Shown here piece after piece: positions 1 through 7,202 of a stretch of 64,000 nt of DNA. The stretch comes from Halalkaliarchaeum sp. AArc-CO (GTDB taxonomy: Archaea; Halobacteriota; Halobacteria; Halobacteriales; Haloferacaceae): positions 2,542,001-2,606,000 of the forward strand of contig NZ_CP087723.1 of NCBI RefSeq assembly GCF_024972735.1, read 5' to 3'. Positions within the stretch are counted from its first letter, which is position 1; each line of letters begins with the position of its first letter. Below the pieces are notes generated by a model that saw nothing but the letters and a program-made list of their open reading frames with translations, did no database searches and was not told where the DNA came from. Made by a program: the position numbers and the translations under genes.

Positions 1-176
1 CAGCGACAGACGGGAGGGAAATTCTCGGCGCAGACTCGAAAATGGGTTCACACTCGCCCACGGGAGATATGGTATTTTCCACCCCACGACACACGTTTTA
101 GCTACCATCTCGTCACCGCTCAGTCCGGCGGTTTCCCGTTGGTTTTTTTAGCTATGCGTCGATTCGATTTCTCCGT

Positions 177-269
177 ATGGCCCAGGAAACTCCCGCAGCT
201 TCGGATCACGGCGAACAGGACGAAAACGGACTGATCGCCAAAATGACGCGGCTTCTGCGCCTCGACTGA
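177..269 (+). CDS. Small hypothetical protein, 30 aa
   Basis: An ATG-started reading frame of 30 codons encodes an acidic N-terminal half and a short cationic/hydrophobic C-terminal helix (LIAKMTRLLRLD). I do not recognise a family. The reason for calling it is context: a strong GC-rich hairpin followed by a T-run starts six bases after the stop codon, as expected for the end of a short transcript, and no other gene lies between position 1 and the insertion sequence at 394. The upstream T-rich stretch (about 145-155) may be promoter sequence. It could also be a small RNA rather than a protein gene. Confidence 0.35.
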   Translation: MAQETPAASDHGEQDENGLIAKMTRLLRLD

Positions 270-274
270 TCCAA

Positions 275-310
275 GTCGGGGGAGAGTGGCCCCCCGACAT
301 TGCGGTTTTT
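275..310 (+). terminator. Hairpin terminator after the 30-aa gene
   Basis: A perfect 8-bp inverted repeat (275-282 with 291-298, GTCGGGGG/CCCCCGAC, 8-nt loop) is followed by a short T-run at about 305-309. This would end a transcript coming from the 177-269 gene. Confidence 0.5.
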
Positions 311-395
311 CGGTCGAACGGCACTATTCAGATTACACCCTCGGATGCATTGAAATGACTGTGAACACCTCGAGAGCTCCTCAACCCCTTTCATA

Positions 396-418
396 GTGTT
401 TAAGGAAGATATTTACCG
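396..418 (+). repeat. Left terminal inverted repeat of the IS630 element
   Basis: The sequence starts GTGTTTA and ends TTTACCG. Its reverse complement is matched imperfectly by 1491-1513; the outer 7 and the inner 7 bases are identical between ends. Confidence 0.75.
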
Positions 419-439
419 ATAGACGTAGTAGAGTGGGTA

Positions 440-949
440 ATGGGTCGGCTCGACGAGGTTTCGCTTGAGGAACTCTACGAACTCAAAGAGGAGATTGATC
501 AGGGAAAGCCGCGAGAACGTGTTCTCGCGGCGATCGGGCGCAAGCAGGGCGACCAACTCGATACGTTGGCTGAGCGGCATGGCGTCGTTGAGAAAACGAT
601 CCGCAACTGGCTCGATCGGTTCGAGGAAGAACCGATCGAGCAAGCTCCCTACGACGCTCCTCGACCGGGGGGTCCAGCAAAGATCGAGGGAGAAGAACGC
701 CAACAGCTGTTCGAACAGTTGCAACAGCCGCCAACCGAACTCGGCTACGACCAACAAGCGTGGTCAGCGAAGCTCTTGCTTCATCACGTCAAAGAGGAGT
801 ATGACGTCGAATACCACGAGAACTACGCCTACGAGTTGTTGAGAGAGGCCGGGCTGTCCTTGCGGACAGCACGGCCTCAACACCACGAGGCTGACCCCGA
901 GGAGAAGGCCGAGTTCCAGGAGACAGTCGAAAAAAACGGCCCGAACTGA
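440..949 (+). CDS. IS630 transposase, N-terminal HTH part (ORF A)
   Basis: This 169-aa frame encodes the DNA-binding part of an IS630-type transposase. A helix-turn-helix is readable around residues 35-55 (TLAERHGVVEKTIRNWLDRF), followed by a Pro/Gly-rich linker and a second helical segment. There is no DDE catalytic core in this frame. The catalytic part continues in the -1 frame beginning at 937. The last codons before the stop contain the heptamer A AAA AAC in the zero frame, so a ribosomal -1 shift would join the two parts into a full-length transposase of about 355 residues. If no shift occurs the protein would be a DNA-binding-only fragment. Confidence 0.8.
   Translation: MGRLDEVSLEELYELKEEIDQGKPRERVLAAIGRKQGDQLDTLAERHGVVEKTIRNWLDRFEEEPIEQAPYDAPRPGGPAKIEGEERQQLFEQLQQPPTELGYDQQAWSAKLLLHHVKEEYDVEYHENYAYELLREAGLSLRTARPQHHEADPEEKAEFQETVEKNGPN
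931..937 (+). other. Putative -1 frameshift slippery heptamer A AAA AAC
   Basis: In the ORF A frame the codons read GAA AAA AAC, giving the canonical X XXY YYZ heptamer A AAA AAC at 931-937. Slipping back one base puts the ribosome in the frame of the DDE domain, which is open from the slip site to 1509. Confidence 0.6.
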
Positions 950-1509
950 GCGAGAAAACCGTCGTTGTCGTCGATCAATTCACCAAACACGTCGGAACTG
1001 TCCAGCGGCGTGGCTGGTACCCAATCGGTTCAGATCCGACGATAGAGACGTCAACGTCCTGGGAGTCGGTGACAGTGCTGGGCGCTGTCACCGACGACGG
1101 TGACAGCTTCTACTGCTGGACAGAGGAGAACTTGACCAGATTCCACGGGATTCGGTTGTTAGAGGCATTGAAAGACAAGTTTGGCGAGGAGTTAGTGGTG
1201 TTTCTGGATCGAGCGGGCTACTTCTACGCGAGGGATCTCTGGGAACACGTGAGCGGAAAGCGCGAGACCGAAACTGTCGGAGACAGTTCGGTCTCGTGCG
1301 TGCGCGGTGACGATCTCGAAGTGTGGTACTTCCCATCGAAACTCCCCGAATTGAACGCTGTCGAAGGGTGCTGGGACCAACTGCAGGAGTGGTTCAAGTA
1401 CCGCCTTATGCCAGATCTCTTGACGCTGAAAGACTACATTCCGCGAGGACTGAGCGCGATCACCGAACCGAACATCTGGCCGTATCTTACCGGTAAAGAT
1501 TCGAACTAA
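937..1509 (+). CDS. IS630 transposase, DDE catalytic part (ORF B)
   Basis: This frame is open from the slip site and has no convincing start codon of its own at the beginning of the domain; GTG at 1069 would miss the first catalytic Asp. The three catalytic acids of the DDE superfamily are all visible: the first Asp in VVVVDQF, the second in VVFLDRAGYF, and the Glu in LPELNAVEGCW. The domain therefore appears intact and the element could be active if translated as a fusion with ORF A. The C-terminus ends a few bases before the right inverted repeat, as is usual for compact IS elements. Confidence 0.8.
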   Translation, partial: RPELSEKTVVVVDQFTKHVGTVQRRGWYPIGSDPTIETSTSWESVTVLGAVTDDGDSFYCWTEENLTRFHGIRLLEALKDKFGEELVVFLDRAGYFYARDLWEHVSGKRETETVGDSSVSCVRGDDLEVWYFPSKLPELNAVEGCWDQLQEWFKYRLMPDLLTLKDYIPRGLSAITEPNIWPYLTGKDSN

Positions 1510-1513
1510 ACAC
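1491..1513 (-). repeat. Right terminal inverted repeat of the IS630 element
   Basis: Reverse complement begins GTGTTTA and reaches TTTACCG at the inner end, matching the left end. The TA at 1514-1515 is the right target copy. Confidence 0.75.
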
Positions 1514-1547
1514 TATCAGTCCCACCCGCGTCAGTTGCTCACCCGGC

Positions 1548-1700
1548 ATGGGCGGGACTGAAAGGGGCCGCCCTCGCAGCCAGCCCCGCCGACGCAAGCA
1601 CCGCAGGCGAACGCCGAGGAGCGCAGCGAGCGCGAACGCGCTCGAACGGCTCCCGCTGGGAGCCGTGAGAGGCGCGGCGGCTGCGAGGGCGGGGGCTTTC
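1548..1700. repeat. Structured GC-rich non-coding element next to the IS
   Basis: An outer inverted repeat (GCCCTCGCAGCC near 1570-1581 with GGCTGCGAGGGC near 1678-1689) encloses a perfect 9-bp hairpin at 1646-1654/1658-1666 (ACGGCTCCC/GGGAGCCGT). No credible gene occupies it. Sequences of this look (a GGGCGGGACTGAAAGGGGC lead-in followed by GAGCGCAGCGAGCGCG) are, in my recollection, common in haloarchaeal intergenic DNA, so it is probably a dispersed repeat or the remnant of an element's end. It could instead be a structured RNA. Confidence 0.4.
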
Positions 1701-1783
1701 GAGGTGGTCTTCGTTCTCGCGAGAGTACTCAAGGTATTATCTCAACACTACCCGCGGTTCGACCCCGCGACTCAAAAACCCCC

Positions 1784-1969
1784 TCACGCGATCTCGTATC
1801 GAACGACCGACTCCGTCTCGCACTCCGGACACTCCGACACCTCTTCGTCAAGGGTCCGCCCGCATCGACGACACTCGTAAACCACCGCCGTTTGCTCCCG
1901 TCGCCCGAACCAGTCCCCGCTCGTGAGCCCTCCCATGGGAGAAGCCACACGTCCGCCACGGATAAACAT
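1784..1969 (-). CDS. Small zinc-finger protein, 61 aa
   Basis: The C-terminal half has two CxxC pairs (CRRCG around residue 33 and CPEC around residue 48), a typical single zinc-ribbon of the small zinc-finger proteins abundant in haloarchaea. The first 30 residues are Gly-rich and basic. ATG at 1969 is used here; an ATG at 1936 would give 50 aa and keep both Cys pairs. It is transcribed divergently from the Doc-like gene at 2102. A TATA-like TTTATAAG lies at 2008-2015 on the shared intergenic stretch. Function unknown. Confidence 0.65.
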   Translation of the reverse strand: MFIRGGRVASPMGGLTSGDWFGRREQTAVVYECRRCGRTLDEEVSECPECETESVVRYEIA

Positions 1970-2007
1970 GGGTGACTGTTCATCCCCGCGCAGTACCCCG
2001 TTCCGCG

Positions 2008-2074
2008 TTTATAAGTGACGATACATGCCTCTGCTGTACAACAGAGAACCGCTCAGAGGACGACAACACTTATA
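2008..2074. promoter_or_regulatory. Divergent promoter with near-perfect 18-bp palindrome
   Basis: TATA-like TTTATAAG at 2008-2015 can serve the leftward zinc-finger gene, and CTTATA at 2069-2074 lies 28-33 nt before the ATG of the rightward Doc-like gene. Between them is an 18-bp near-palindrome at 2029-2046 (CTCTGCTGTACAACAGAG, one mismatched pair), well placed to be an operator. Confidence 0.5.
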
Positions 2075-2101
2075 CTGCCGATTCGACAACTGAAGCCCCG
2101 A

Positions 2102-2605
2102 ATGAGTGATCCGGCGGATCCAGATGGCCCACGCATCACGGATCTGTCGTCGATCGAACCCGAGAACTTCAAGTTCCGGAACACGGAGTTCCTGAAAAGC
2201 GACGCACACCCCTACGACAATCCACGGGACAGGACGTTCTCGGAACAGCGGGCGGATGTCTGGCGGGTGAGAAACGGCGACATCGAGCGGGTTCTCGAGG
2301 AGTTTCCGACCGATCGACCGCTCCCGGAGCAGTGCGCGCTCTGGATGCACGCTGTCGTCGGCAAACACTTCTTCGAGGACGCGAATCACCGCACTGCAAT
2401 CGCAGTGTTGCGGAAACTCCTCCGGGACAACGGTATCGACGTCGGGGAGTGGCCGACCGACCGAGTGAAAAGGGCTCGTGACGAGTCTCACGAGGTTCGA
2501 TCGGAGATACCGTCCGTACATCTCGACACACTGTACGAGAAAGACGAACTCTACCGCGTCTGGCTCCGGTTCTTCACCGACGTCCTTCCGGACGAATACT
2601 GCTAG
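2102..2605 (+). CDS. Doc/Fic-fold protein, 167 aa
   Basis: The central segment HFFEDANHRTA (H89 to A99) matches the Doc form of the Fic motif (HxFxDANKRT), in which the His is catalytic and the acidic residue binds metal. Doc-type proteins phosphorylate EF-Tu, and true Fic proteins AMPylate targets; the lack of the GNGRxxR ending favours a Doc-like activity. The ATG at 2102 was preferred over the upstream GTG at 2015 because a TATA box lies 28-33 nt before it. No Phd-like antitoxin gene is adjacent; the neighbours are a divergent zinc-finger gene and a convergent 32-codon acidic frame. A toxin role is inference from the motif. Confidence 0.6.
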   Translation: MSDPADPDGPRITDLSSIEPENFKFRNTEFLKSDAHPYDNPRDRTFSEQRADVWRVRNGDIERVLEEFPTDRPLPEQCALWMHAVVGKHFFEDANHRTAIAVLRKLLRDNGIDVGEWPTDRVKRARDESHEVRSEIPSVHLDTLYEKDELYRVWLRFFTDVLPDEYC

Positions 2606-2608
2606 CGA

Positions 2609-2707
2609 CTACTCGTCGGACTCGTCACTGTCGTCGGCGAGAGCCTTGTACAGCTCCTCGTTTTCCTCGACGTCCTCCGCCATGTCTTTCTCGCTCTCCC
2701 AGTTCAT
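2609..2707 (-). CDS. Very small acidic protein, 32 aa
   Basis: An ATG-started frame of 32 codons, extremely acidic (ends DDSDESDE) with a likely amphipathic helix in the middle. It converges on the Doc-like gene with 3 bases between stops. AT-rich sequence just upstream (about 2712-2740 on this strand) could be a promoter. No family recognised. It could be a chance frame, but the composition is like haloarchaeal proteins. Confidence 0.35.
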   Translation of the reverse strand: MNWESEKDMAEDVEENEELYKALADDSDESDE

Positions 2708-2793
2708 ACTGTACAGAGAATAGACGGCAATAGCGGTAAAGGTTTCCACTCGACACGTATCGACGATATTCGGACGAACAGTCGCAAGACGGA

Positions 2794-3648
2794 CTACGTC
2801 GCCCCAGAATCCTTCGAGAGAGTTCCTTCCAGAACTTGTCCGTCACTGCTCCCCCAATTATTGGGGATCTGTTCTTCATCGAGGTCGTATTCAGGATGGA
2901 CATACGTGACATCCAGTTCCGGGAAGTAGATCGCGACGATCCGACCGCCGTTTCCGCTTTCGGTTCCGTTCTGGTTTTCCATCCCGGAGAGCTGTCCACG
3001 GACCTTTTCGCCCGTGTCCAACTGCAGAGTGCCGCTTGTCGGTCGCCGTTCGAGATCCCCGGCGTCGAAACTGTTCTTCGAACCCGGCGGCAGAACGATC
3101 ACCTCGGCGTCGATCGTCTGCCCGCCGGGAGACACTTCGGCGTTCCCGCCGCCCTTGAACGTCACGCTCTCGACCGCCGGCGTCGGCTCCGGATTGTCCA
3201 GGTCGATCGTTCGCGTCGCCTCGATACTCACGCCCTCGCCCCAGGCCTCGATGTCGAGGGTCACTTCGAACGTTCCGTAGTCCTCGACGTTGACCGCGAC
3301 GTCCTGGTCCTCGCCGGTGCCGATCTCGGATCCGTTATCGTCAGTGTCGAGCCTGACCGAAGTTCGGTCGGCGCTGCCCTGGATCTCGACAGTCAGATCC
3401 GTCGTAAGCTGGTTCTCGACGGTGATCGTCGCGGGCGCCGGAAACGCCTCGTCGGCGCCGTACAGCCCTACCCCGTCCTCGTCGTCGCTGTCGCGACCCG
3501 TCAGCGCCAGATACGCGTTCGCGTCGTCCGCGACGGAGACGTGCACCCCGCGCTCGACCTGCGCCGACGAGAACGCACCCGAACCGACGAGCGTGCCGCT
3601 CCCGGCGACGGCGGCACCCCCGTACAGCAGGAGTTTTCGGCGTTTCAT
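2794..3648 (-). CDS. Tat-exported DUF1102-like surface protein, 284 aa
   Basis: The N-terminus has a twin-arginine-like signal (MKRRKLLLYGG followed by a small hydrophobic stretch) and then SGAFSSAQVERGVHVSV, VADDANAYLAL, a pattern I associate with the haloarchaeal DUF1102 family of secreted or surface proteins. The rest is acidic, beta-rich and Thr/Gly-rich, with no catalytic motif. The start at 3648 was chosen because it places the twin-Arg motif at the N-terminus; an in-frame upstream ATG at 3720 would add 24 unlike residues. Likely location is the outer face of the membrane. The neighbouring halolysin is also Tat-type. Confidence 0.65.
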   Translation of the reverse strand: MKRRKLLLYGGAAVAGSGTLVGSGAFSSAQVERGVHVSVADDANAYLALTGRDSDDEDGVGLYGADEAFPAPATITVENQLTTDLTVEIQGSADRTSVRLDTDDNGSEIGTGEDQDVAVNVEDYGTFEVTLDIEAWGEGVSIEATRTIDLDNPEPTPAVESVTFKGGGNAEVSPGGQTIDAEVIVLPPGSKNSFDAGDLERRPTSGTLQLDTGEKVRGQLSGMENQNGTESGNGGRIVAIYFPELDVTYVHPEYDLDEEQIPNNWGSSDGQVLEGTLSKDSGAT

Positions 3649-4211
3649 ACTCACCCCGGTCGGTCGCGACAGCCCCCAGCCGAGTGTCTCTTCAGGTTCG
3701 AATAGGACACCGTTCCACATCGTATTGGGGTGCCTGAAACGGTAAGGCCCCTGTTAGAAATCGGCTCTCGAGATCGAGACCGAGTTCAGGGTCGCCCTGA
3801 AACCGGGAGAGAGATGCGAAAACGGCTATTCCAAAAGACGTCGTTTCCCGTCTCGAGCCTCGTCTCGCTCTCGACGTAACCGGGGCAACGAACATGTCCC
3901 CCACAAGTATGTCGGCTTGTCGGCGTCCGAACACATTCAATTGGTCGAGTTCGGCCTGAACTCGACAACCCGGAACGGATGCACCAACTCGCCAGAGACG
4001 GTCCGGACACAGTCGACCGTCGACCCGAGCAGCAGGTGATCATTCGTCCTTTACTCACCGATAGTTGGGCTTTCTCGAACGTGGTTTTTGAACCTCACGA
4101 GAAACAGTAGATCGAGAACACGGCAGTCACCAATCCCGCATCGAGAGTATGAGGTGAATATTCATATGATAGTAGTCCTAGGTATCCACCGCCCTCACGA
4201 GGGTAGTTACC
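3649..4211. other. Intergenic stretch before the protease, with a hairpin
   Basis: No credible gene is seen in about 560 bp. It holds a perfect 9-bp hairpin (GTCGAGTTC 3944-3952 / GAACTCGAC 3958-3966), a 10-bp palindrome TGAATATTCA at 4155-4164, and AT-rich sequence at 4155-4175 that may be the protease promoter. A short repeat CCCT/AGGG lies just before the start codon (about 4192-4204). Confidence 0.4.
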
Positions 4212-5846
4212 ATGAGACTAGATAGACGCTCACTTCTGAAAGGTATCGGTGTGGCAGGACTCTCCCTTTCGTTCGCGGGACAGGCGACCGCGAGCGACGG
4301 CCGAGCGCAGTACATCGTGATTCCGAGCGGAAACGGCACCGCACGGAGACTGGAACGAGAGGGATTCGAAATCAGGCAGGTACTCGCGGAAGGCGACGTG
4401 CTCGTCGTCCACGGTCCCGAAGGCGAGGGGGAAACCCTCCGGGGACTCGGCGGCGTGCAGGAAGCCGCCCGGGACGTGCGGTTCGAACTGGAGGAACCTG
4501 CACGGACCGAACTGGTCGAAGATCACGGGGAGACTGGCGGCGTCAAGTCGGACTGGTACGAGAACCTGTGGGACAAACAGAACAGTGAGACGGTGGCAGC
4601 GAACGATATCGCGACCGGTGAAGGTACCCAGATCGGAATCATCGACACCGGTATCGATTACTCGCATCCGGATCTCACTCCGAACCTGGATGAAGACGCG
4701 GGACGATTGTTCAAGTTTGGAGAGGTGCTGTCCGGAGAAGGTGAAGACATTGTCGTCAACGATCCGGGAGAAGATCCGATCCAGCGCGTCGATCAGAACG
4801 TCGCCTCTGACGTGCAGGGCCACGGTACCCACGTCGCCGGAATCGCCGCGGCGGATCCCGAGGCAGGATTCAATGGTTTCGGAACCGGCGTTCAGGGCGT
4901 CGCGCCCGGAGCAGACCTCCACTCGTATCGAGTATTCTGGTGGGAGGATGTCAGTGACGAAGACGAGGACCCCGATTGGAACTTGACCACCACGTCGGCA
5001 GACATCTGGAATGCGATTGAGTATGGAGCGGAACAAGGTGTCGACGCTGTGAACCTCAGTCTCGGAACACCGCCCTTCCATCCCCGAGTCCATCGAGACG
5101 AGGAGCTCAGAACAATAAAACTCGCGTACGAACTGGTCGTTCGCTCGGCCGTCAACCGCGGTACCGTCGTGGTCGCCAGCGCCGGGAACGCCGACACCGA
5201 CCTCCAGCGACAGGGGCTTTTCTCCCTGCCAAACAGTACCAAAGGGGCGATGAGCATCAGCGCGCTTGGTCCGAACGACAAACGGGCCTTCTTCTCGAAC
5301 TACGGAACGAGCGAGATCGACGTTGGTGCGGGCGGGGGTGCGTACGAAACGTCGTTGAAGACCCTCTTCGGAATCCGAGAGTGGGTGTTTGCAGGAGCAC
5401 CGCTCCGGAGAAGCGAACATCCACTCGAGGAAGGGGACGAGGGCGAACTCTGGCTGGACGAGGACGGAAACGTCGTCTTCGATCCGGAGGAAGTCGCAGA
5501 AGTCATCGAATTCGAGAGCCCCGCCTGGCCGTATCCGTTCAATCTCGTGTTCTCGACGACGTCGCCACTCAACGAGGGCGCACCGTACGGCTGGAAGGCC
5601 GGAACGTCGATGTCGGCGCCGAATACGGCAGGCCTCGTCGCGCTCGTGCGCGAACTCGATCCGGACGCCAACCCCTCGCAAGTCGAGAGCTACATCAAGA
5701 AGGGCGCCGAAAGCGGTACCGGGCGGAGCGATCCCGTTCTCGGTGCTGGACGGATAAACGCGCTCAACACGGTCGAAGAAATAGACGGGTCAGGAGGCGG
5801 TAGCGACAGTGGAAATGGTTCCGGAAACGCCGGCGGACCGCCATAA
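4212..5846 (+). CDS. Halolysin-like subtilisin family serine protease (S8), 544 aa
   Basis: A Tat signal (RRSLLKG at residues 5-11 then a hydrophobic segment ending near AGQATAS) shows export in folded form. A propeptide-like region follows to about residue 115. The catalytic triad is complete: D145 in IIDTGID, H204 in GHGTHVAG, S466 in GTSMSAPN, with oxyanion Asn326 in ASAGN. The C-terminal 20 residues are a Gly/Ser/Asn-rich tail; there is no pre-peptidase C-terminal domain as in classical halolysins. An insertion of about 90 residues between N326 and S466 is longer than in subtilisin. Secreted or cell-surface proteolysis is the likely role. Confidence 0.9.
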   Translation: MRLDRRSLLKGIGVAGLSLSFAGQATASDGRAQYIVIPSGNGTARRLEREGFEIRQVLAEGDVLVVHGPEGEGETLRGLGGVQEAARDVRFELEEPARTELVEDHGETGGVKSDWYENLWDKQNSETVAANDIATGEGTQIGIIDTGIDYSHPDLTPNLDEDAGRLFKFGEVLSGEGEDIVVNDPGEDPIQRVDQNVASDVQGHGTHVAGIAAADPEAGFNGFGTGVQGVAPGADLHSYRVFWWEDVSDEDEDPDWNLTTTSADIWNAIEYGAEQGVDAVNLSLGTPPFHPRVHRDEELRTIKLAYELVVRSAVNRGTVVVASAGNADTDLQRQGLFSLPNSTKGAMSISALGPNDKRAFFSNYGTSEIDVGAGGGAYETSLKTLFGIREWVFAGAPLRRSEHPLEEGDEGELWLDEDGNVVFDPEEVAEVIEFESPAWPYPFNLVFSTTSPLNEGAPYGWKAGTSMSAPNTAGLVALVRELDPDANPSQVESYIKKGAESGTGRSDPVLGAGRINALNTVEEIDGSGGGSDSGNGSGNAGGPP

Positions 5847-5939
5847 TAACGTTCGGAACCCTATCGATTTCCATTCGATAGTCTAAAATTGAGACGCGAG
5901 TTCGAAACCCGTATCCGACGCGGGTTCTCCCTACCGGAC

Positions 5940-6263
5940 ATGGGGCTCGACGACCTCACGGACGACATCACCGCTGAATATGGCGACCTCGACGACGAAT
6001 ATCCCCTCGAACTCGACCGCGAGACGAAAAACGAACTCGCGATGCTCGCCGCCGTCTTCGACAGCACGGACACCGACGAGCTGATCCGGCGCGGGATCCA
6101 TGCCCTCTTCCGGTCGACGGTCGACACCGGCGACCTCGACTTTCACCTCCGGCAGTCGTACGACGTCACCTACGACGAGTATCTCGCCGGCATGACCTAC
6201 GACGAGATGACCGGCGCCGACCAGTTCCCCCAGCGGGACGACGAACGCCGGTATCAGATGTAG
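5940..6263 (+). CDS. Conserved hypothetical haloarchaeal protein, 107 aa
   Basis: An acidic protein with a helical middle section (LAMLAAVFDSTDTDELIRRG) and a Tyr-rich C-terminal block with repeated YDVTYDEY / MTYDEMTG. No signal peptide or membrane segment. I recall similar haloarchaeal hypothetical proteins but no function. The ATG at 5940 was preferred over a TTG at 5889 in the same frame because the added N-terminus is basic and unlike the rest. It follows the protease by 93 bp on the same strand and may share its transcript. Confidence 0.6.
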   Translation: MGLDDLTDDITAEYGDLDDEYPLELDRETKNELAMLAAVFDSTDTDELIRRGIHALFRSTVDTGDLDFHLRQSYDVTYDEYLAGMTYDEMTGADQFPQRDDERRYQM

Positions 6264-6374
6264 TCCGGTGCGGGGGACTCGATCGGGGGCTTTTAAGTTG
6301 CGATGGTTGCGGGGTCGTGTATTGCAGGTGGGTGGTTCGGGAAGGGTATCCACCCATGGGATACGTGAAATAAT

Positions 6375-6404
6375 GGCCTTGTTGAACCCCTCAACCGCTG
6401 ACAG
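6375..6404 (+). repeat. Left inverted end of the vapBC cassette
   Basis: Begins GGCCTTGTTGAACCCCT and ends CTGACAG. Aligns gap-free with the reverse complement of 7240-7269 at 22 of 30 positions. Confidence 0.6.
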
Positions 6405-6452
6405 GTTACAGCAGTCCTGGTGAACACGACCGAAAATAGCCCCATAAGACTC

Positions 6453-6458
6453 TTTATC
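6453..6458 (+). promoter_or_regulatory. TATA box of vapBC
   Basis: TTTATC lies 22-27 nt before the vapB ATG in an AT-rich stretch (6445-6479), which fits a leaderless haloarchaeal promoter. It lies inside the cassette, so the module would carry its own promoter when moved. Confidence 0.55.
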
Positions 6459-6479
6459 CCATATATCCCAATATATCTC

Positions 6480-6728
6480 ATGGTCAAAACTATTCGAGTC
6501 TCAGAGGAGTACCACGAGTGGCTCAGCGCCCACAAGGAGGGCGACGAGACGATGGAGGAGACGCTCCGCCGGATGACGCGTGGCCCTCATCCGAGCGACG
6601 TTGCCGGCCTCCTGACCGAACAAGAAGCCGATAACGCCAAGGAAGCGGTGAACCGTCTGCGCAGGGGTGACCGCGATCGGCTTGATGCCGCCCGCAGCGC
6701 CTTCGAAAGCGAGGACGCGGGGGAATGA
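6480..6728 (+). CDS. vapB: VapB-type antitoxin, 82 aa
   Basis: A short acidic protein beginning MVKTIRVSEEYHEWLSAHK, a beta strand plus helix arrangement like ribbon-helix-helix/VapB antitoxins of haloarchaea, followed by TMEETLRRM, and a charged C-terminal part that would wrap the toxin. The ATG at 6480 is chosen over an in-frame alternative at 6420 because the TATA box lies just before it. The stop overlaps the vapC start by 4 bases (ATGA). Expected to neutralise VapC and repress the shared promoter. Confidence 0.75.
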   Translation: MVKTIRVSEEYHEWLSAHKEGDETMEETLRRMTRGPHPSDVAGLLTEQEADNAKEAVNRLRRGDRDRLDAARSAFESEDAGE

Positions 6729-7120
6729 TTATCGATTCCTCGTATCTCTTCGACCTGATGGCTGAGGACCCGGACGCGTTCTCGAAGGGCACGGAACTCG
6801 TCGAGAACGGCGAGATGCAGTGGTTACCGACTCCGGTGGTCGCTGAGGCCTACTACGGCGTCGCCACGGCTCGCAGTAACACCACGGAACAGGAGGTACG
6901 CAATCGCATCCTCGGGTACCCCCGCATCGATGTTGACGAAGAGATCGCGCGGAAAGCCGGTGAACTACTCGCGGCGGCAGATGACCGTGTGGGAGGGAAC
7001 GCCGGCGTCGGGGCGAACGACGGGTACATCGCCGCAATGGCCGATGTCCTTGACGACGCGGTCCTAACGGACAATGTCGAAGACTTCGAGGCTCTCGGTG
7101 CGACTGTCGAAACCTATTGA
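6725..7120 (+). CDS. vapC: VapC-type PIN-domain ribonuclease toxin, 131 aa
   Basis: The PIN-domain acidic residues are all in place: D4 in MIIDSSYL, E41 in VAEAYYG, D99 in GANDGYIAA and D116 in LTDNVEDF, so the nuclease is probably active. Length is normal for VapC. It overlaps vapB by ATGA, the usual coupling of the pair. VapC toxins cleave tRNA or rRNA; the target here cannot be told. The pair sits within inverted repeats without a transposase (6375-7269). Confidence 0.85.
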   Translation: MIIDSSYLFDLMAEDPDAFSKGTELVENGEMQWLPTPVVAEAYYGVATARSNTTEQEVRNRILGYPRIDVDEEIARKAGELLAAADDRVGGNAGVGANDGYIAAMADVLDDAVLTDNVEDFEALGATVETY

Positions 7121-7202
7121 ATCCCACACGTACAAAAACAGGATTCACCTCGCTTTTTCGACGACTTCGGGCGACAACCTGGTCAGATGTATTGGAGTTA
7201 GA

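Larger units (their letters stand above)
394..1515 (+). mobile_element. IS630-family insertion sequence, about 1.1 kb
   Basis: The element is bounded by TA dinucleotides at 394-395 and 1514-1515, the target duplication typical of IS630/Tc1-mariner elements. Inside these lie imperfect inverted ends (396-418 and 1491-1513) that share GTGTTTA at the tip and TTTACCG further in. It carries a winged/HTH N-terminal transposase part and a DDE C-terminal part in two frames. The size and TA target fit IS630. Left flank is the hairpin terminator region of the 30-aa gene; right flank is a structured non-coding element. Confidence 0.85.

Noticed and set aside
440-1509. Transposase called as a pseudogene by frameshift
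   Set aside because: The heptamer A AAA AAC, a clean -1 relation and intact catalytic acids make programmed frameshifting the better reading, although decay cannot be excluded.
1548-1880. Coding gene to the right of the IS
   Set aside because: The frame is Arg-rich, matches no family, and runs across hairpins; the zinc-finger gene lies on the other strand.
3692-4058. Minus-strand frames in the gap before the protease
   Set aside because: Basic, low-complexity translations with no motif and no promoter.
4230-5681. Long minus-strand frame opposite the protease
   Set aside because: The plus strand has signal peptide and full catalytic triad; the opposite frame is a shadow.
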